Shown: piece by piece, positions 44,274 through 52,715 of the stretch
Position numbering within the stretch: position 1 is the stretch's first letter
How the letters are laid out: every line of letters starts with the position of its first letter
NCBI RefSeq assembly: GCF_030818955.1
Contig: NZ_JAUTBF010000001.1
Location: forward strand, 2,790,001-2,854,000
Reading direction: 5' to 3'
Source: Microbacterium trichothecenolyticum
GTDB taxonomy: Bacteria > Actinomycetota > Actinomycetes > Actinomycetales > Microbacteriaceae
DNA length: 64,000 nt
Notes under the pieces: generated by a model
The model's input: the letters and a program-made list of their open reading frames with translations, nothing else
Told to the model about the DNA's origin: nothing
The model's database searches: none
Position numbers and translations under genes: made by a program

Positions 44274-45065
44274 CTACGGGTTTGGGGCGGATTGTTCCTT
44301 CCGGGGCGGGGTATCCCGCACCCGAACCGTCGTTTCGCGCCCCAAACCCACGGACGGATGCCGTTCTCGACGTCGACCTCTCCGCGACTCTGCCGGGGAC
44401 GGGCGAGACTGGGCGCGGGCGTGGACGAGGGCGACATCGTGCGCGGAGCGCCCGACGAGGGTGTCCCAGCGCACGTATTCCGCTTCCGGGAGACGGGTCT
44501 CCGGGAGCGGCACCGCGATCACGGCGGCACCGGCGGCCACGGCCGACGCGACTCCCGGACCCGAGTCCTCGATGGCGACGCACTCCTCGATGTCGACGTC
44601 GAGAAGGGATGCCGCGAGCAGGTACGCGTCGGGCGCCGGCTTGCCGTTCGGCACGTCGTCGGTCGTGACGATGACGTCGAAGGCCTCGAACGGGATGGCG
44701 GCGACGACCTGTTGCACGAGCACGCGGGGCGACATCGTGACCAGCGCGGTGGAGACGCCGGCGTCCCTCAGCTCCCGCAGGAGCTCGGGGGCGCCGGGCT
44801 TCCAGGGGATCGCGGTGTCGAGCTGCTCGCCCACCCGGCCGACGACGCGATCGATGATGAGCCGCGGGTCGAGGCCCACCCCCGCGGCGATGAGGGTCGA
44901 CGCCAGAGCCTCCATGGTGCAGCCCACGAGCGCCTCTTCGATGTCGTGCGTCCACGCCGCTCCGCACTGCAGGACGATGTCTCTCGCGGCATCCGTGAAG
45001 AAGTCCTCGGTGTCGACGATGGTGCCGTCCATGTCCCACAGCACCGCGGCCAGGGCCGCGGTCAC
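44274..45065 (-). CDS. HAD-superfamily phosphatase (beta-phosphoglucomutase-like)
   Basis: Haloacid-dehalogenase hydrolase: motif I AVLWDMDGTIVDTEDFF, cap helices, motif II ALVTMSP, motif III NGKPAPDAYLLAA, motif IV AIEDSGPGVASAVAAG. Domain size fits phosphatases acting on small phosphates. GTG 45065 overlaps the stop of the upstream aminotransferase gene by 4 nt, so it closes that operon. The last ~45 residues (after VALVHARAQS) are low-complexity Arg/Glu/Pro and are encoded by the inverted-repeat region, so the ending is probably not functional domain. It may act on phosphorylated intermediates of the cluster. Confidence 0.8.
   Translation of the reverse strand: MTAALAAVLWDMDGTIVDTEDFFTDAARDIVLQCGAAWTHDIEEALVGCTMEALASTLIAAGVGLDPRLIIDRVVGRVGEQLDTAIPWKPGAPELLRELRDAGVSTALVTMSPRVLVQQVVAAIPFEAFDVIVTTDDVPNGKPAPDAYLLAASLLDVDIEECVAIEDSGPGVASAVAAGAAVIAVPLPETRLPEAEYVRWDTLVGRSAHDVALVHARAQSRPSPAESRRGRRRERHPSVGLGRETTVRVRDTPPRKEQSAPNP
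44277..44350. repeat. Inverted repeat with arms GGGTTTGGGGCG / CGCCCCAAACCC
   Basis: Perfect 12-bp arms at 44278-44289 and 44338-44349 enclose a smaller stem GCGGG-GTAT-CCCGC. It lies between the convergent DEAD-box and HAD genes and overlaps the 3' end of the HAD frame. Confidence 0.7.
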
Positions 45066-46405
45066 GAGGCCCGGGCCGAACGGGTCAGCGCCCGGTCGAG
45101 GCGTTCGAGGAGCAGGGTCGCATCGTCGAGGGTGTAGGTGAGCATCGGCCGGATCTTCAGGGTGCTGCTGGTCGGCCCGCACACCGAGATGAGCAGACCC
45201 TCGTCCCGCGCGAAGTTGATGACGTCCTGCGCGAACCCCGATGCCGGCACGCGCCTCTGACGGTCTTCGACGAGCTCCACGCCGAAGTACACCCCGGCGC
45301 TGCGGACATCGCCGATGCGGTCGAACCGCTCGGCCATGTCGGTGATCCCATCCCGGAGCATCTCTCCGATGCGCTCGGCATTGGCGTCCAGACGCCGGCC
45401 GACGATCTCGTCGAGGACGGCGCGAGCCGCGGCGATCGGAACGCTCGATCCGCCGAACGTGTTGAAGTACGGCACCGCAGCACCGAACGGATCGAGCGTT
45501 TGCGACGAGGCGACCATCGCGGCGACGGGGATGCCGTTGCCCATGGGCTTTCCCATCGTCACGATGTCGGGGACCACCCCGTGCCGGGCGAAACCCCAGA
45601 ATGCCTCACCGACCCGGGCGAACCCGGGCTGCACCTCGTCGGCGATGACGACGGCGCCTGCCGCGCGGGCCGCGGCGAACGCCGGCTCGAGGGTGTCCGT
45701 CGCGGGGAACACACCGTCGGAGGAGAAGATCGAGTCGATCAGCAGCGCGGCGGCGCGGTGACCGCGTTCGGCCAGCCGATCGAAGGCCGCCGCGACGCGC
45801 GCGGCGAATGCCTCGGCGACGGTGCCGTCGTCGTCGTGACGGTACGGATCCGGCGGCGCGATCGCAATGACGTCGTCGCGCAGTGGGCCGGCTGCTGCGG
45901 ACGGCGATACGTCCGAAACGATCGACGTCGTACCGTGGTAGGCCTCGGAGGTGACGACCACGCCGGTGCCGCCGGTGGTGTACCGGGCCACGCGCAGAGC
46001 CAGGTCGTTCGCCTCGGAGCCGGAGTTGGTGAACATCACCCGGTCCAGCGCGGCGGGCAGGGTCGAGAGCAGCCGTTCGGCGTAGTCGACGACGCCGTCC
46101 TGCAGGTAGCGGGAGTGCGTCGACAAGGCCGTCATCTGCTTCTGCACGGCCGCGACGACGGCGGGGTTGCCGTGGCCCACGCTCGCGACGTTGTTGTACG
46201 CGTCGAGATACTCGCGCCCGTGCGCGTCGTAGACGCGCGTGCCCTGTGCACGCACGAGGTGCAGCGGCTCGCGGTAGAAGAGCCGGTAGCTGGGGCCGAG
46301 CACGTGGGCGCGCCGCTCGACGAGCGCCCGGTCGAGCGGGTCGAGGCGGTCGATCGCATCGGCGCGGAAGCTGTTTCCGTCGAGGATGGAGGAGGTGGTG
46401 TTCAT
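45062..46405 (-). CDS. Class III PLP enzyme of the AGXT2L (amino-alcohol phosphate phospho-lyase) group
   Basis: A 447-aa fold-type I PLP enzyme. LFYREPLHLVRAQGTRVYDA and YNNVASVGHGNPAVVAA, plus the lysine segment DIVTMGKPMGNGIPVAAM, match the AGXT2L1/AGXT2L2 group (ethanolamine-phosphate and phosphohydroxylysine phospho-lyases) rather than ordinary aminotransferases, which have AKGxGNG-type sequences. Others: FTNSGSEANDLALRVARY, VIADEVQPGFARVG. Two kinases follow upstream in the same operon, as expected for a kinase/phospho-lyase route. A plain omega-transaminase remains possible. Confidence 0.85.
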   Translation of the reverse strand: MNTTSSILDGNSFRADAIDRLDPLDRALVERRAHVLGPSYRLFYREPLHLVRAQGTRVYDAHGREYLDAYNNVASVGHGNPAVVAAVQKQMTALSTHSRYLQDGVVDYAERLLSTLPAALDRVMFTNSGSEANDLALRVARYTTGGTGVVVTSEAYHGTTSIVSDVSPSAAAGPLRDDVIAIAPPDPYRHDDDGTVAEAFAARVAAAFDRLAERGHRAAALLIDSIFSSDGVFPATDTLEPAFAAARAAGAVVIADEVQPGFARVGEAFWGFARHGVVPDIVTMGKPMGNGIPVAAMVASSQTLDPFGAAVPYFNTFGGSSVPIAAARAVLDEIVGRRLDANAERIGEMLRDGITDMAERFDRIGDVRSAGVYFGVELVEDRQRRVPASGFAQDVINFARDEGLLISVCGPTSSTLKIRPMLTYTLDDATLLLERLDRALTRSARAS

Positions 46406-46435
46406 CGGAGCCTTTCTGCGTTCTCGGCGGGTGGT

Positions 46436-47407
46436 CTAGAGGGCGCCGAGCCAACCGCCCCAGCGCGGGTCGGTCATCTTGGTCTGCGCCCGCCGGAGCT
46501 TCCACACGCCGTACTTGTGGTAGTCGTAATCCCATCCGTCGTTCAGCTGCGCGTTCACGCAGCCCCACAGTCCCCACTTCACGTCGGCGAGGAAGCTGCA
46601 GACCTGCACGCGGGCCAGGGTCGACCACTCCGCAGCGCCGTAGAACTCCTCCACGCACTCGGTGAACCGGCGGTCGTCGTAGAAGAACTCCGTCGCCATC
46701 ACGGCGAGCTCGTAGGCGCGCTCGTTGTTCGACGAGAACTCGAAGTCCACCAGCCGCATGGGCCGCCCCTCGGCGATCAGGAAGTTGCCGGGCATCGGGT
46801 CGTTGTGGCATGGCACGATGTCGAGCCCGCCGGCCGTCAACGCCGACCGCGCGGCGCGGTACTCGCGCAGGAGCGCGGGCCAGAAGGACGGCAGCCGAAC
46901 GCCGAGGTCGGCCGCCTGCGCGCGATGCTCCTCGATCATGTCGATGATCGTCTTCGTCGACGGCAGAGCCTCCGCGCTGCCGAACGCACGGTAGAGGCCG
47001 ATGATCTCGCTCGCGATCTCGGGGCGCTTCATGTCGCCGTTGGTACACGCGCGGTATCCGTCGAGGAACTCGATGATCTCGACGCCCGTGGAGGGGTCGA
47101 AGTGCACGATCCGGGGGCTGATGCCCAGCGCTCCGGCCCGCTCGGCCGCCACGTGCGAGTTGCCCCGGTCGATGAACGTCTCGGAACCCGCCCCGGGGAC
47201 CTTGAGGAAGAAGCTCGCGTCCTCGCCGTCGACGTCGACGCGCCAGTTCTCGTTCTGCAGCCCGCCGTAGACGGGCGTGTACCAGGCTCGACGCCCCCGC
47301 CACTGCGGGACGGCGTCGAGCGCGCGCTCGACCGCCTGCTCGCCGGTCGTGCGTGCGGCACCGCGTTCCGTGCCCACCGAGGCGGTGGCCGTGTCCGTGT
47401 GCGTCAT
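46436..47407 (-). CDS. APH/choline-kinase-family small-molecule kinase 1
   Basis: A 323-aa phosphotransferase. GGLQNENWRVDVDGEDASFF (nucleotide loop), VHFDPSTGVEIIEFLDG (hinge), catalytic VPCHNDPMPGNFLIAEG and Mg-binding RLVDFEFSSNNERAYELAV. The HNDxxxxNF plus DFEF pattern is closest to choline/ethanolamine and hydroxylysine kinases, not antibiotic kinases. ATG overlaps the stop of the second kinase (ATGA); 30 nt precede the PLP enzyme. Confidence 0.83.
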   Translation of the reverse strand: MTHTDTATASVGTERGAARTTGEQAVERALDAVPQWRGRRAWYTPVYGGLQNENWRVDVDGEDASFFLKVPGAGSETFIDRGNSHVAAERAGALGISPRIVHFDPSTGVEIIEFLDGYRACTNGDMKRPEIASEIIGLYRAFGSAEALPSTKTIIDMIEEHRAQAADLGVRLPSFWPALLREYRAARSALTAGGLDIVPCHNDPMPGNFLIAEGRPMRLVDFEFSSNNERAYELAVMATEFFYDDRRFTECVEEFYGAAEWSTLARVQVCSFLADVKWGLWGCVNAQLNDGWDYDYHKYGVWKLRRAQTKMTDPRWGGWLGAL

Positions 47408-48318
47408 GCGGAGACTCTCCTCAGCAACTCATCGGTGCGTGTGGTCTGGAGGGCGCTGCGGGCCCGCAGGAATTGCCAGTCGCTGTACTTCGAATACTCG
47501 AACGTCCCCGGGTCGAGCCGGTTCGCCAGCGCACCGACGAGTGCTTGACGGACGAGGTCGGCGTACCCGTACAGGATGCTGCGTGCGAACAGCGCGCGAT
47601 CGTGCCGCCCGTGGGCGATCTCGAACAGCCGTCGAGCGTGGTCCTCGTCGTCGGCGAGCTCGACGATCGCGGAGCCCAGGTCTTGGTACGGGTCCATGTG
47701 ACCCGCCCAGTCCCAGTCGACGAGCAGGAGCGATCCGTCCGTGCGATGCCGGAGCACGTTCGACACATTGCCGTCGCCGTGCCGGAACTCCACGTCCACT
47801 CCCACCGCGTCGATGCGCGACTCGGCCTCGTCGAGCACCCGGAACAGCAGGACCGCCTCCGCCGGGAGGGCGACCTCGTAGCGACGCAGCGTCGTGCGCA
47901 GCGCCCGGATGTCGTCGAAGACGCTCGCCGCCCGTGCGGACGACGGTTCCACCGCGCCCACCCGTGCACGCAGGGCGAGGAGGGCCGCGGCGTCGTCGTC
48001 GTCCGCGACGTCGCCCAGCGTCGCCGTCGCGTGGCTGTCGGTGAGATCGGCGAAGGCGATCGCATCGCCGGTGGGCGACACCGCGAGGACCGCCGGGGCG
48101 ATGCCGGCGTCGCCCGCCGCCTCGGCCGCCGCGATCGTCCGGGCGAGATCCAGGTAGATGCGCGCATGCGGGGCGTAGGTCTTCACCAGGCTCGCCCGGC
48201 CCAGGAGGAGGCCGCGGCATCGGGTCGAGTCGGCGCCCCACCAGCTGGGGCTCGCCATCGTGACGGTGGCCGCGGCGGCATCCTGCAGCATCAGGGGCAT
48301 CACCGGTGCCGCGCTCAT
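47404..48318 (-). CDS. APH-family small-molecule kinase 2
   Basis: A 304-aa phosphotransferase: RASLVKTYAPHARIYLDLAR, catalytic VEFRHGDGNVSNVLRHRTDG, Mg-binding LLLVDWDWAGHMDPYQDLGS. It is distinct from the neighbouring kinase (shorter N-lobe, no clear glycine loop), so the two may act on different substrates or as one active and one regulatory partner. Overlaps both neighbours by 4 nt. Confidence 0.8.
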   Translation of the reverse strand: MSAAPVMPLMLQDAAAATVTMASPSWWGADSTRCRGLLLGRASLVKTYAPHARIYLDLARTIAAAEAAGDAGIAPAVLAVSPTGDAIAFADLTDSHATATLGDVADDDDAAALLALRARVGAVEPSSARAASVFDDIRALRTTLRRYEVALPAEAVLLFRVLDEAESRIDAVGVDVEFRHGDGNVSNVLRHRTDGSLLLVDWDWAGHMDPYQDLGSAIVELADDEDHARRLFEIAHGRHDRALFARSILYGYADLVRQALVGALANRLDPGTFEYSKYSDWQFLRARSALQTTRTDELLRRVSA

Positions 48319-49754
48319 CCCTGCACCTCCCACACGTGACCCGGCACCGGACGCGGCTCGAGCGGCCAATCCGGCACTCGTCCGCGCGAACGTTCGAGCC
48401 ACCCCGCGAGGGCCAGCACGACGGAGTCGCGGAATCGCGGCCCCGCCAACTGCACCGCCACGGGGTGCCCGCCGTCCTCCCCGAAGGGGAGGGAGAGGGC
48501 CGGCTGCCCCGTCTGGTTGAACCACGCGGTGAAGCTGCAGTGCTCCAGGGGGCGCTCGGGGATCATGCCCACGGCCTCCGCAGGGAACGCGGCGGTCGGG
48601 AGGACGGGGGAGAGGACGACGTCGACGTCGCTCTGCGCCGCGGCGAAGCGCTGCTGGTCGGCGGCGACGCGCAGGAGCGCCCGCTCGTAGTCGGTCGCGC
48701 TCAGCCGGCGGGCGCCGACGGCCCAACGGACGAGCGGGGCGAGCACCGACTCACGGCCCTCGTCCGTGTGTCCCTCCCATTCCGTCAGCGCACGGACGAG
48801 ATAGAGCGCGTCGAGCGCGTCGTACGCGTCGGGGGCCAGGGGAGAGCGCATCGGTACGATCTCTGCCCCGGCGTCCTCGAGCGCGCGGGCGGCGGCGTGC
48901 ACGGTGCGCAGCGTCGGGTCGTCGGCCGGGATGCCGTATCCCATCTCGGTGAGCAGGCCGACGCGCAGAGTGGACACCTGATCGTCGGTGAAGGCGTCGG
49001 CCCGGCCCCCGGCATCCGGAGCGAGTGCGAGGGTGTCACGCGGGTCGAAACCGGCGACGACGTGGAAGACCTCCACCACGTCGGCGACGGAGCGCGCCAT
49101 CGGTCCCGCCGATCGCACGGTGCTGGGTGCAAGGTGCGGAACCCGGCCCTGCGTGGGCTTGAGCGCCACGATGCCGCAGTGCGCGGCCGGCAGACGCACC
49201 GAGCCGGCGATGTCCGTTCCGATCGCCGCCCAGGTGAGTCCCGCCGCGAGGGAAGCACCCGCCCCGGAACTGGACCCGCCCGGACTCGCGGCGAGGTCCC
49301 ACGGGTTGCGCACGATCCCGTAGAGGGAGGACACCCCCGAGGCGAGCATGCCGAAGTCGGGCATGGAAGTCTTTCCGACGATGACGGCTCCCGCTTCCCG
49401 CAGCCGTTGCGCGGGCGGTGCGTCCACGGTGGCCACGGGCAGGTGCTCGTTCGGCTTCGTGCCATGACGCCACGGAAGGCCGATCGCGTTGATGCTGTCC
49501 TTCACCGTCACCGGCACGCCGTCCAGCGCCCCGCGCGGCTCGCCCGCGGCCCAGCGTCGCGCCGACTGCTCGGCAGCGGCGCGCGCACCGTCCACATCGA
49601 CGTACGGCACCGCGTTGATGAGGGGGTCGACCGCAGCCCGGTGCTCCCAGGTGGCCTCGAGCGCATCGACCGGGGTGAGGTCGCCGGCGGCGAACGCCGC
49701 GGTCAACTCCGAGATGGGCCGACCGAGATGAGGGAAGGAGGACGAGGAAGCCAT
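48315..49754 (-). CDS. Amidase-signature hydrolase 1
   Basis: A 479-aa serine amidase with the Ser-cisSer-Lys triad: Lys in VPVTVKDSINAIGLPWRHGT, cis-Ser in ASPGGSSSGAGASLAAG, nucleophile in IGTDIAGSVRLPAAHCG. Hydrolyses a C-N amide; substrate unknown. First gene of the minus-strand arm. ATG 49754 is chosen: an upstream ATG at 49778 lies inside the GntR-type operator. Confidence 0.87.
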   Translation of the reverse strand: MASSSSFPHLGRPISELTAAFAAGDLTPVDALEATWEHRAAVDPLINAVPYVDVDGARAAAEQSARRWAAGEPRGALDGVPVTVKDSINAIGLPWRHGTKPNEHLPVATVDAPPAQRLREAGAVIVGKTSMPDFGMLASGVSSLYGIVRNPWDLAASPGGSSSGAGASLAAGLTWAAIGTDIAGSVRLPAAHCGIVALKPTQGRVPHLAPSTVRSAGPMARSVADVVEVFHVVAGFDPRDTLALAPDAGGRADAFTDDQVSTLRVGLLTEMGYGIPADDPTLRTVHAAARALEDAGAEIVPMRSPLAPDAYDALDALYLVRALTEWEGHTDEGRESVLAPLVRWAVGARRLSATDYERALLRVAADQQRFAAAQSDVDVVLSPVLPTAAFPAEAVGMIPERPLEHCSFTAWFNQTGQPALSLPFGEDGGHPVAVQLAGPRFRDSVVLALAGWLERSRGRVPDWPLEPRPVPGHVWEVQG

Positions 49755-49772
49755 GGCACCAGCGTCCGCTGC

Positions 49773-49786
49773 GACCATTTCTGGTC
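49773..49786. promoter_or_regulatory. GntR operator 1, GACCA-TTTC-TGGTC
   Basis: A perfect 5-bp inverted repeat with 4-bp spacer, upstream of amidase 1. TGGTCGACCTGACCA (49782-49796) adds a second, overlapping symmetric arrangement. The same GACCA-N4-TGGTC site lies at 50736-50749. Confidence 0.7.
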
Positions 49787-49928
49787 GACCTGACCAATGT
49801 AAATCCGGCATTACGTTCCCGGGGCCGCCGCCGTTCGAGTGGGAATCTATGGGGCGTGAGAGGCCGAGAATGACGCGGATCCGGGCGCATTCCGCCCCTC
49901 GGTGAGAGCAGGGATGGCGTGATGCGAC

Positions 49929-50711
49929 GTGACCGCTGAGAGAACCTTTGCGACCATTTGTCGGCTGGCGGACGATCTCGAAGCGCGCGGCTTCGCGAAA
50001 CTCCCTCCGGAGCGACAGCTCGCCGAGCGTCTCAACACCTCGCGGTCCTCCGTCCGTCGCGCGCTGGAGAGGCTCGAAGGCGAAGGCCGCATCCGGCGCG
50101 TGCGCGGGCGGTCCGGGGGAGCGTTCCTGCGGATGGTGGAGTCGACGCCGGATGCCACCATGGAGGACGACGCGGCCGACGGAGCGACCCGGCTCGTCGA
50201 GCGTCCGCTCGAGACCGTGGTCGGCCTTCCCCAGATGCTTCGCGCGCAAGGGTTCGAGTCGGGCACCCGCGTCATCTCCGCGAGCTTCGAGCACCCCTCC
50301 GATGTGGAGCGTGCGTACTTCGACATCACTGCGGGCGACCTCGTCGCGGCGGTGCTGCGGTTGCGGTTCGCCGACGGCGACACGCTGTCGCTCGAGTCGT
50401 TCCGCGTGCCGGCCGCGCGGTTCCCGGGCCTGCTCGAGAGCCGGCTCTCGGGGTCGATGTACGAGCTGTTGGAAGAGAAGTACGGCGTGCGCCCGACGCA
50501 CGCGCACGAGCACATCCACGTGACGACGGCCAGTCCCCGGACCGCGGCTTCTCTCGGAATCGACGTCGGGGCGCCGCTGCTGAAGGTCGTGCGATTCGCG
50601 GAGGACCAGAACGGTCGACCGTTCGAGCGCTCGATCGACCTTTTCCGGGCGGATCGGACCGTCCTGTCGGTGACCGCGCACCAGGTCGGATGGGACCCTT
50701 CGCACATGTAA
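49929..50711 (+). CDS. GntR-family (HutC/UTRA) transcriptional regulator
   Basis: A 260-aa repressor or activator. N-terminal winged helix ARGFAKLPPERQLAERLNTS and RSSVRRALERLEGEGRIRRV; C-terminal UTRA ligand domain (about 95-255) with ISASFEHPSDVERAYFDITA, SLESFRVPAARFPGLLES, RPFERSIDLFRADR. It sits between the two arms of the catabolic cluster, and GACCA-N4-TGGTC sites lie upstream of both, making it the probable pathway regulator. GTG 49929 start. Confidence 0.87.
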   Translation: MTAERTFATICRLADDLEARGFAKLPPERQLAERLNTSRSSVRRALERLEGEGRIRRVRGRSGGAFLRMVESTPDATMEDDAADGATRLVERPLETVVGLPQMLRAQGFESGTRVISASFEHPSDVERAYFDITAGDLVAAVLRLRFADGDTLSLESFRVPAARFPGLLESRLSGSMYELLEEKYGVRPTHAHEHIHVTTASPRTAASLGIDVGAPLLKVVRFAEDQNGRPFERSIDLFRADRTVLSVTAHQVGWDPSHM

Positions 50712-50735
50712 CAGCGTCGTTACGGCTGAAAAGGC

Positions 50736-50749
50736 GACCAGTAATGGTC
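50736..50749. promoter_or_regulatory. GntR operator 2, GACCA-GTAA-TGGTC
   Basis: Same symmetric site as at 49773-49786, 66 bp before the DUF3311 start codon and 25 bp after the regulator stop. Confidence 0.7.
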
Positions 50750-50814
50750 CGATTTCAAACTGAGTTCGCGCTCCCGAACCTCCCATTTCTCACTCCCAGA
50801 AAGGAGGCGCGAAC

Positions 50815-51060
50815 ATGGTCAATCTCGTCAGAAATCTCGACCGCCGCGTGATCAACACGGCATTCGGCGTCGTCTACGGATTCGCGCTGCTCATGGCGCT
50901 CTTCCCGCCGCTCTACCTCGCCGCCAGCGGCTCCACCGCCCCCGTGTTCTTCGGCATCCCGTGGGCGATCTTCTACTGGATCGTCAACGCTGCCCTCGTC
51001 GGTCTTGCGCTGTCCGCGTTGTACGTCGTCGAGCACATCCGGGGCGAGGGGGACGACTGA
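50815..51060 (+). CDS. DUF3311 small membrane subunit of the symporter
   Basis: An 81-aa protein with two membrane helices (INTAFGVVYGFALLMALFPP, IFYWIVNAALVGLALSALYV). DUF3311 proteins are routinely encoded just before sodium:solute symporters and are thought to be accessory subunits. RBS AAAGGAGG. Stop and next ATG overlap (TGATG). Confidence 0.85.
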   Translation: MVNLVRNLDRRVINTAFGVVYGFALLMALFPPLYLAASGSTAPVFFGIPWAIFYWIVNAALVGLALSALYVVEHIRGEGDD

Positions 51061-52634
51061 TGGCCATCATGCTCGGAATGCTCCTCGCCTTCTACGGCGT
51101 GGTCATCGCCATCCTCTACATCACGAAGCAGAAGACCGCACCCACCTTCGACGAGTACTCGGTCGGCGGTCGCAGCTACGGCACCTGGTTCGTCGCCATG
51201 TCGTACATCAACTCGTGGTGGCCCGGCTCGACGTTCATCGCGTTCTTCGGACTGGCCGCCGGTGCCGGCGTCTTCGGGCTGTACGCCCTGGCCTACTCCA
51301 CCCTCGGCGTCGCCTTCATGTACCTCATGGCGACGCGTGCCTGGCGGTGGGGCAAGGCCTACGACCTGCGCACGCAGCCCGACCTCCTGCGCGTCCGCTT
51401 CGGCTCGAACGCCGTGCGCGTCGTCGCCAGCATCATCGGCGTCGTCTCGCTCTTCCCGTGGGTGGTCCTGGGCATGCAGGCGCTCGGCACCCTGTTCGAG
51501 ATCGCGAGCGCCGGCACGTGGTCGGTGATCGCGTCGCTGATGGTCGGACTGGTCGTCATCCTGATCCGTCAGATCTGGACGGTCCAGATGGGCATGCGCG
51601 GCCTCATCATGACGGACATGTTCCAGGGCTTCGTGGCCTACATCGTCTCGGGCATCGTCTGCGCGATCATGCTCACGGGTGCCTTCAACAGCCCGATCAG
51701 CTGGTCCGACCTCGGACAGGTGGGGGAGAAGTTCCTCACGCTGCCCGGTGACGGCGACACCTACGGGCCGTTCTACATCGCGGCCCTCATCTTCACCGGC
51801 GTCATCGGCTCGCTCTGCTGGCCGACCAGCTTCCAGCGCATCTACACCGCCAGCAGCGTCCGGACAGTGAAGAAGGGCACGCTCGCCACGATCCTCGTGT
51901 CGGCGACCTTTTACACGGTGCTGATGCTCGTCGGAATCGCCGCGGTCAACATCCCCGAGGTGGCCGCGGCCCCGCAGGAGGCGTGGTTCACCCTCATGGA
52001 GCAGTTCGGTGGAACGTGGCTCCTGGGTCTGGCGGTCGTCGTGGTGTTCGCCGCACAGATGGGCCACACCGATGCCAGCGTCCAGGTCGCGGGCCTGCAG
52101 GTGGCGAACGACATCGTGGCCACCATCCGCAAGCGCCCGCTCTCCGACAAGCAGCTCACCCTCATCTCCAAGGTGAGCATGGTGGTCTACATGCTGCTGG
52201 CCGGCGTGCTCGCCTTCGCCACGTTCGACTTCGACCGCCTGCAGTTGCTGGCGCAGATCTCGTACCAGGGCATCATCCAGCTGGCGGTGCCGCTGTTCTT
52301 CGGGATCTTCTGGCGGGGCGGCAACCGGCACGGCGCGATCTGGGGCATGGTCTCCGGGTTCGTCATCGCCGCCGTGCTGACCGGCGTCTACCCGGACGAC
52401 ATCCCCGCGCTCGGCAGCCTCACCAGCGGCATCGTCGGGCTCGTCGTGAACGCGGTCGTCTTCCTGGTGGTCTCGGCGATCACCGGACGCACCGACGAGG
52501 AGCGACTGCGCGTGGAGGCGATGTTCCGCGTCGCAGAGCGCGGCGAGAGCGCGCTCGTCGCGCCCGACGACGTCGAGCCGGTATCGGCGGCTCCCTCCGA
52601 CGCGCTGGTGGAAAGGACCGAGGATGCCGATTGA
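51060..52634 (+). CDS. Sodium:solute symporter (SSS family)
   Basis: A 524-aa, about 13-helix symporter: FDEYSVGGRSYGTWFVAMSY, INSWWPGSTFIAFFGLAAGA, WPTSFQRIYTASSVRTVKKG, FAAQMGHTDASVQVAGLQVA with the Na2-site-type Ser/Thr region. Expected to import the substrate of the cluster with Na+. The acidic C-terminal tail is cytosolic. It is followed by a strong intra-operon hairpin. Confidence 0.88.
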   Translation: MAIMLGMLLAFYGVVIAILYITKQKTAPTFDEYSVGGRSYGTWFVAMSYINSWWPGSTFIAFFGLAAGAGVFGLYALAYSTLGVAFMYLMATRAWRWGKAYDLRTQPDLLRVRFGSNAVRVVASIIGVVSLFPWVVLGMQALGTLFEIASAGTWSVIASLMVGLVVILIRQIWTVQMGMRGLIMTDMFQGFVAYIVSGIVCAIMLTGAFNSPISWSDLGQVGEKFLTLPGDGDTYGPFYIAALIFTGVIGSLCWPTSFQRIYTASSVRTVKKGTLATILVSATFYTVLMLVGIAAVNIPEVAAAPQEAWFTLMEQFGGTWLLGLAVVVVFAAQMGHTDASVQVAGLQVANDIVATIRKRPLSDKQLTLISKVSMVVYMLLAGVLAFATFDFDRLQLLAQISYQGIIQLAVPLFFGIFWRGGNRHGAIWGMVSGFVIAAVLTGVYPDDIPALGSLTSGIVGLVVNAVVFLVVSAITGRTDEERLRVEAMFRVAERGESALVAPDDVEPVSAAPSDALVERTEDAD

Positions 52635-52644
52635 CATCCAGTCG

Positions 52645-52669
52645 TGGCGGCCCCGGATCGGGGCCGCCA
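52645..52669 (+). terminator. Intra-operon hairpin after the symporter gene
   Basis: TGGCGGCCCCG (52645-52655) pairs perfectly with CGGGGCCGCCA (52659-52669), 3-nt loop. It may partly terminate transcription so that transport and catabolic genes are expressed at different levels. Confidence 0.6.
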
Positions 52670-52715
52670 CGGCGGTCGCCGACGGCGCCGCAGACTCGGC
52701 GACGGAGGCAGGACG

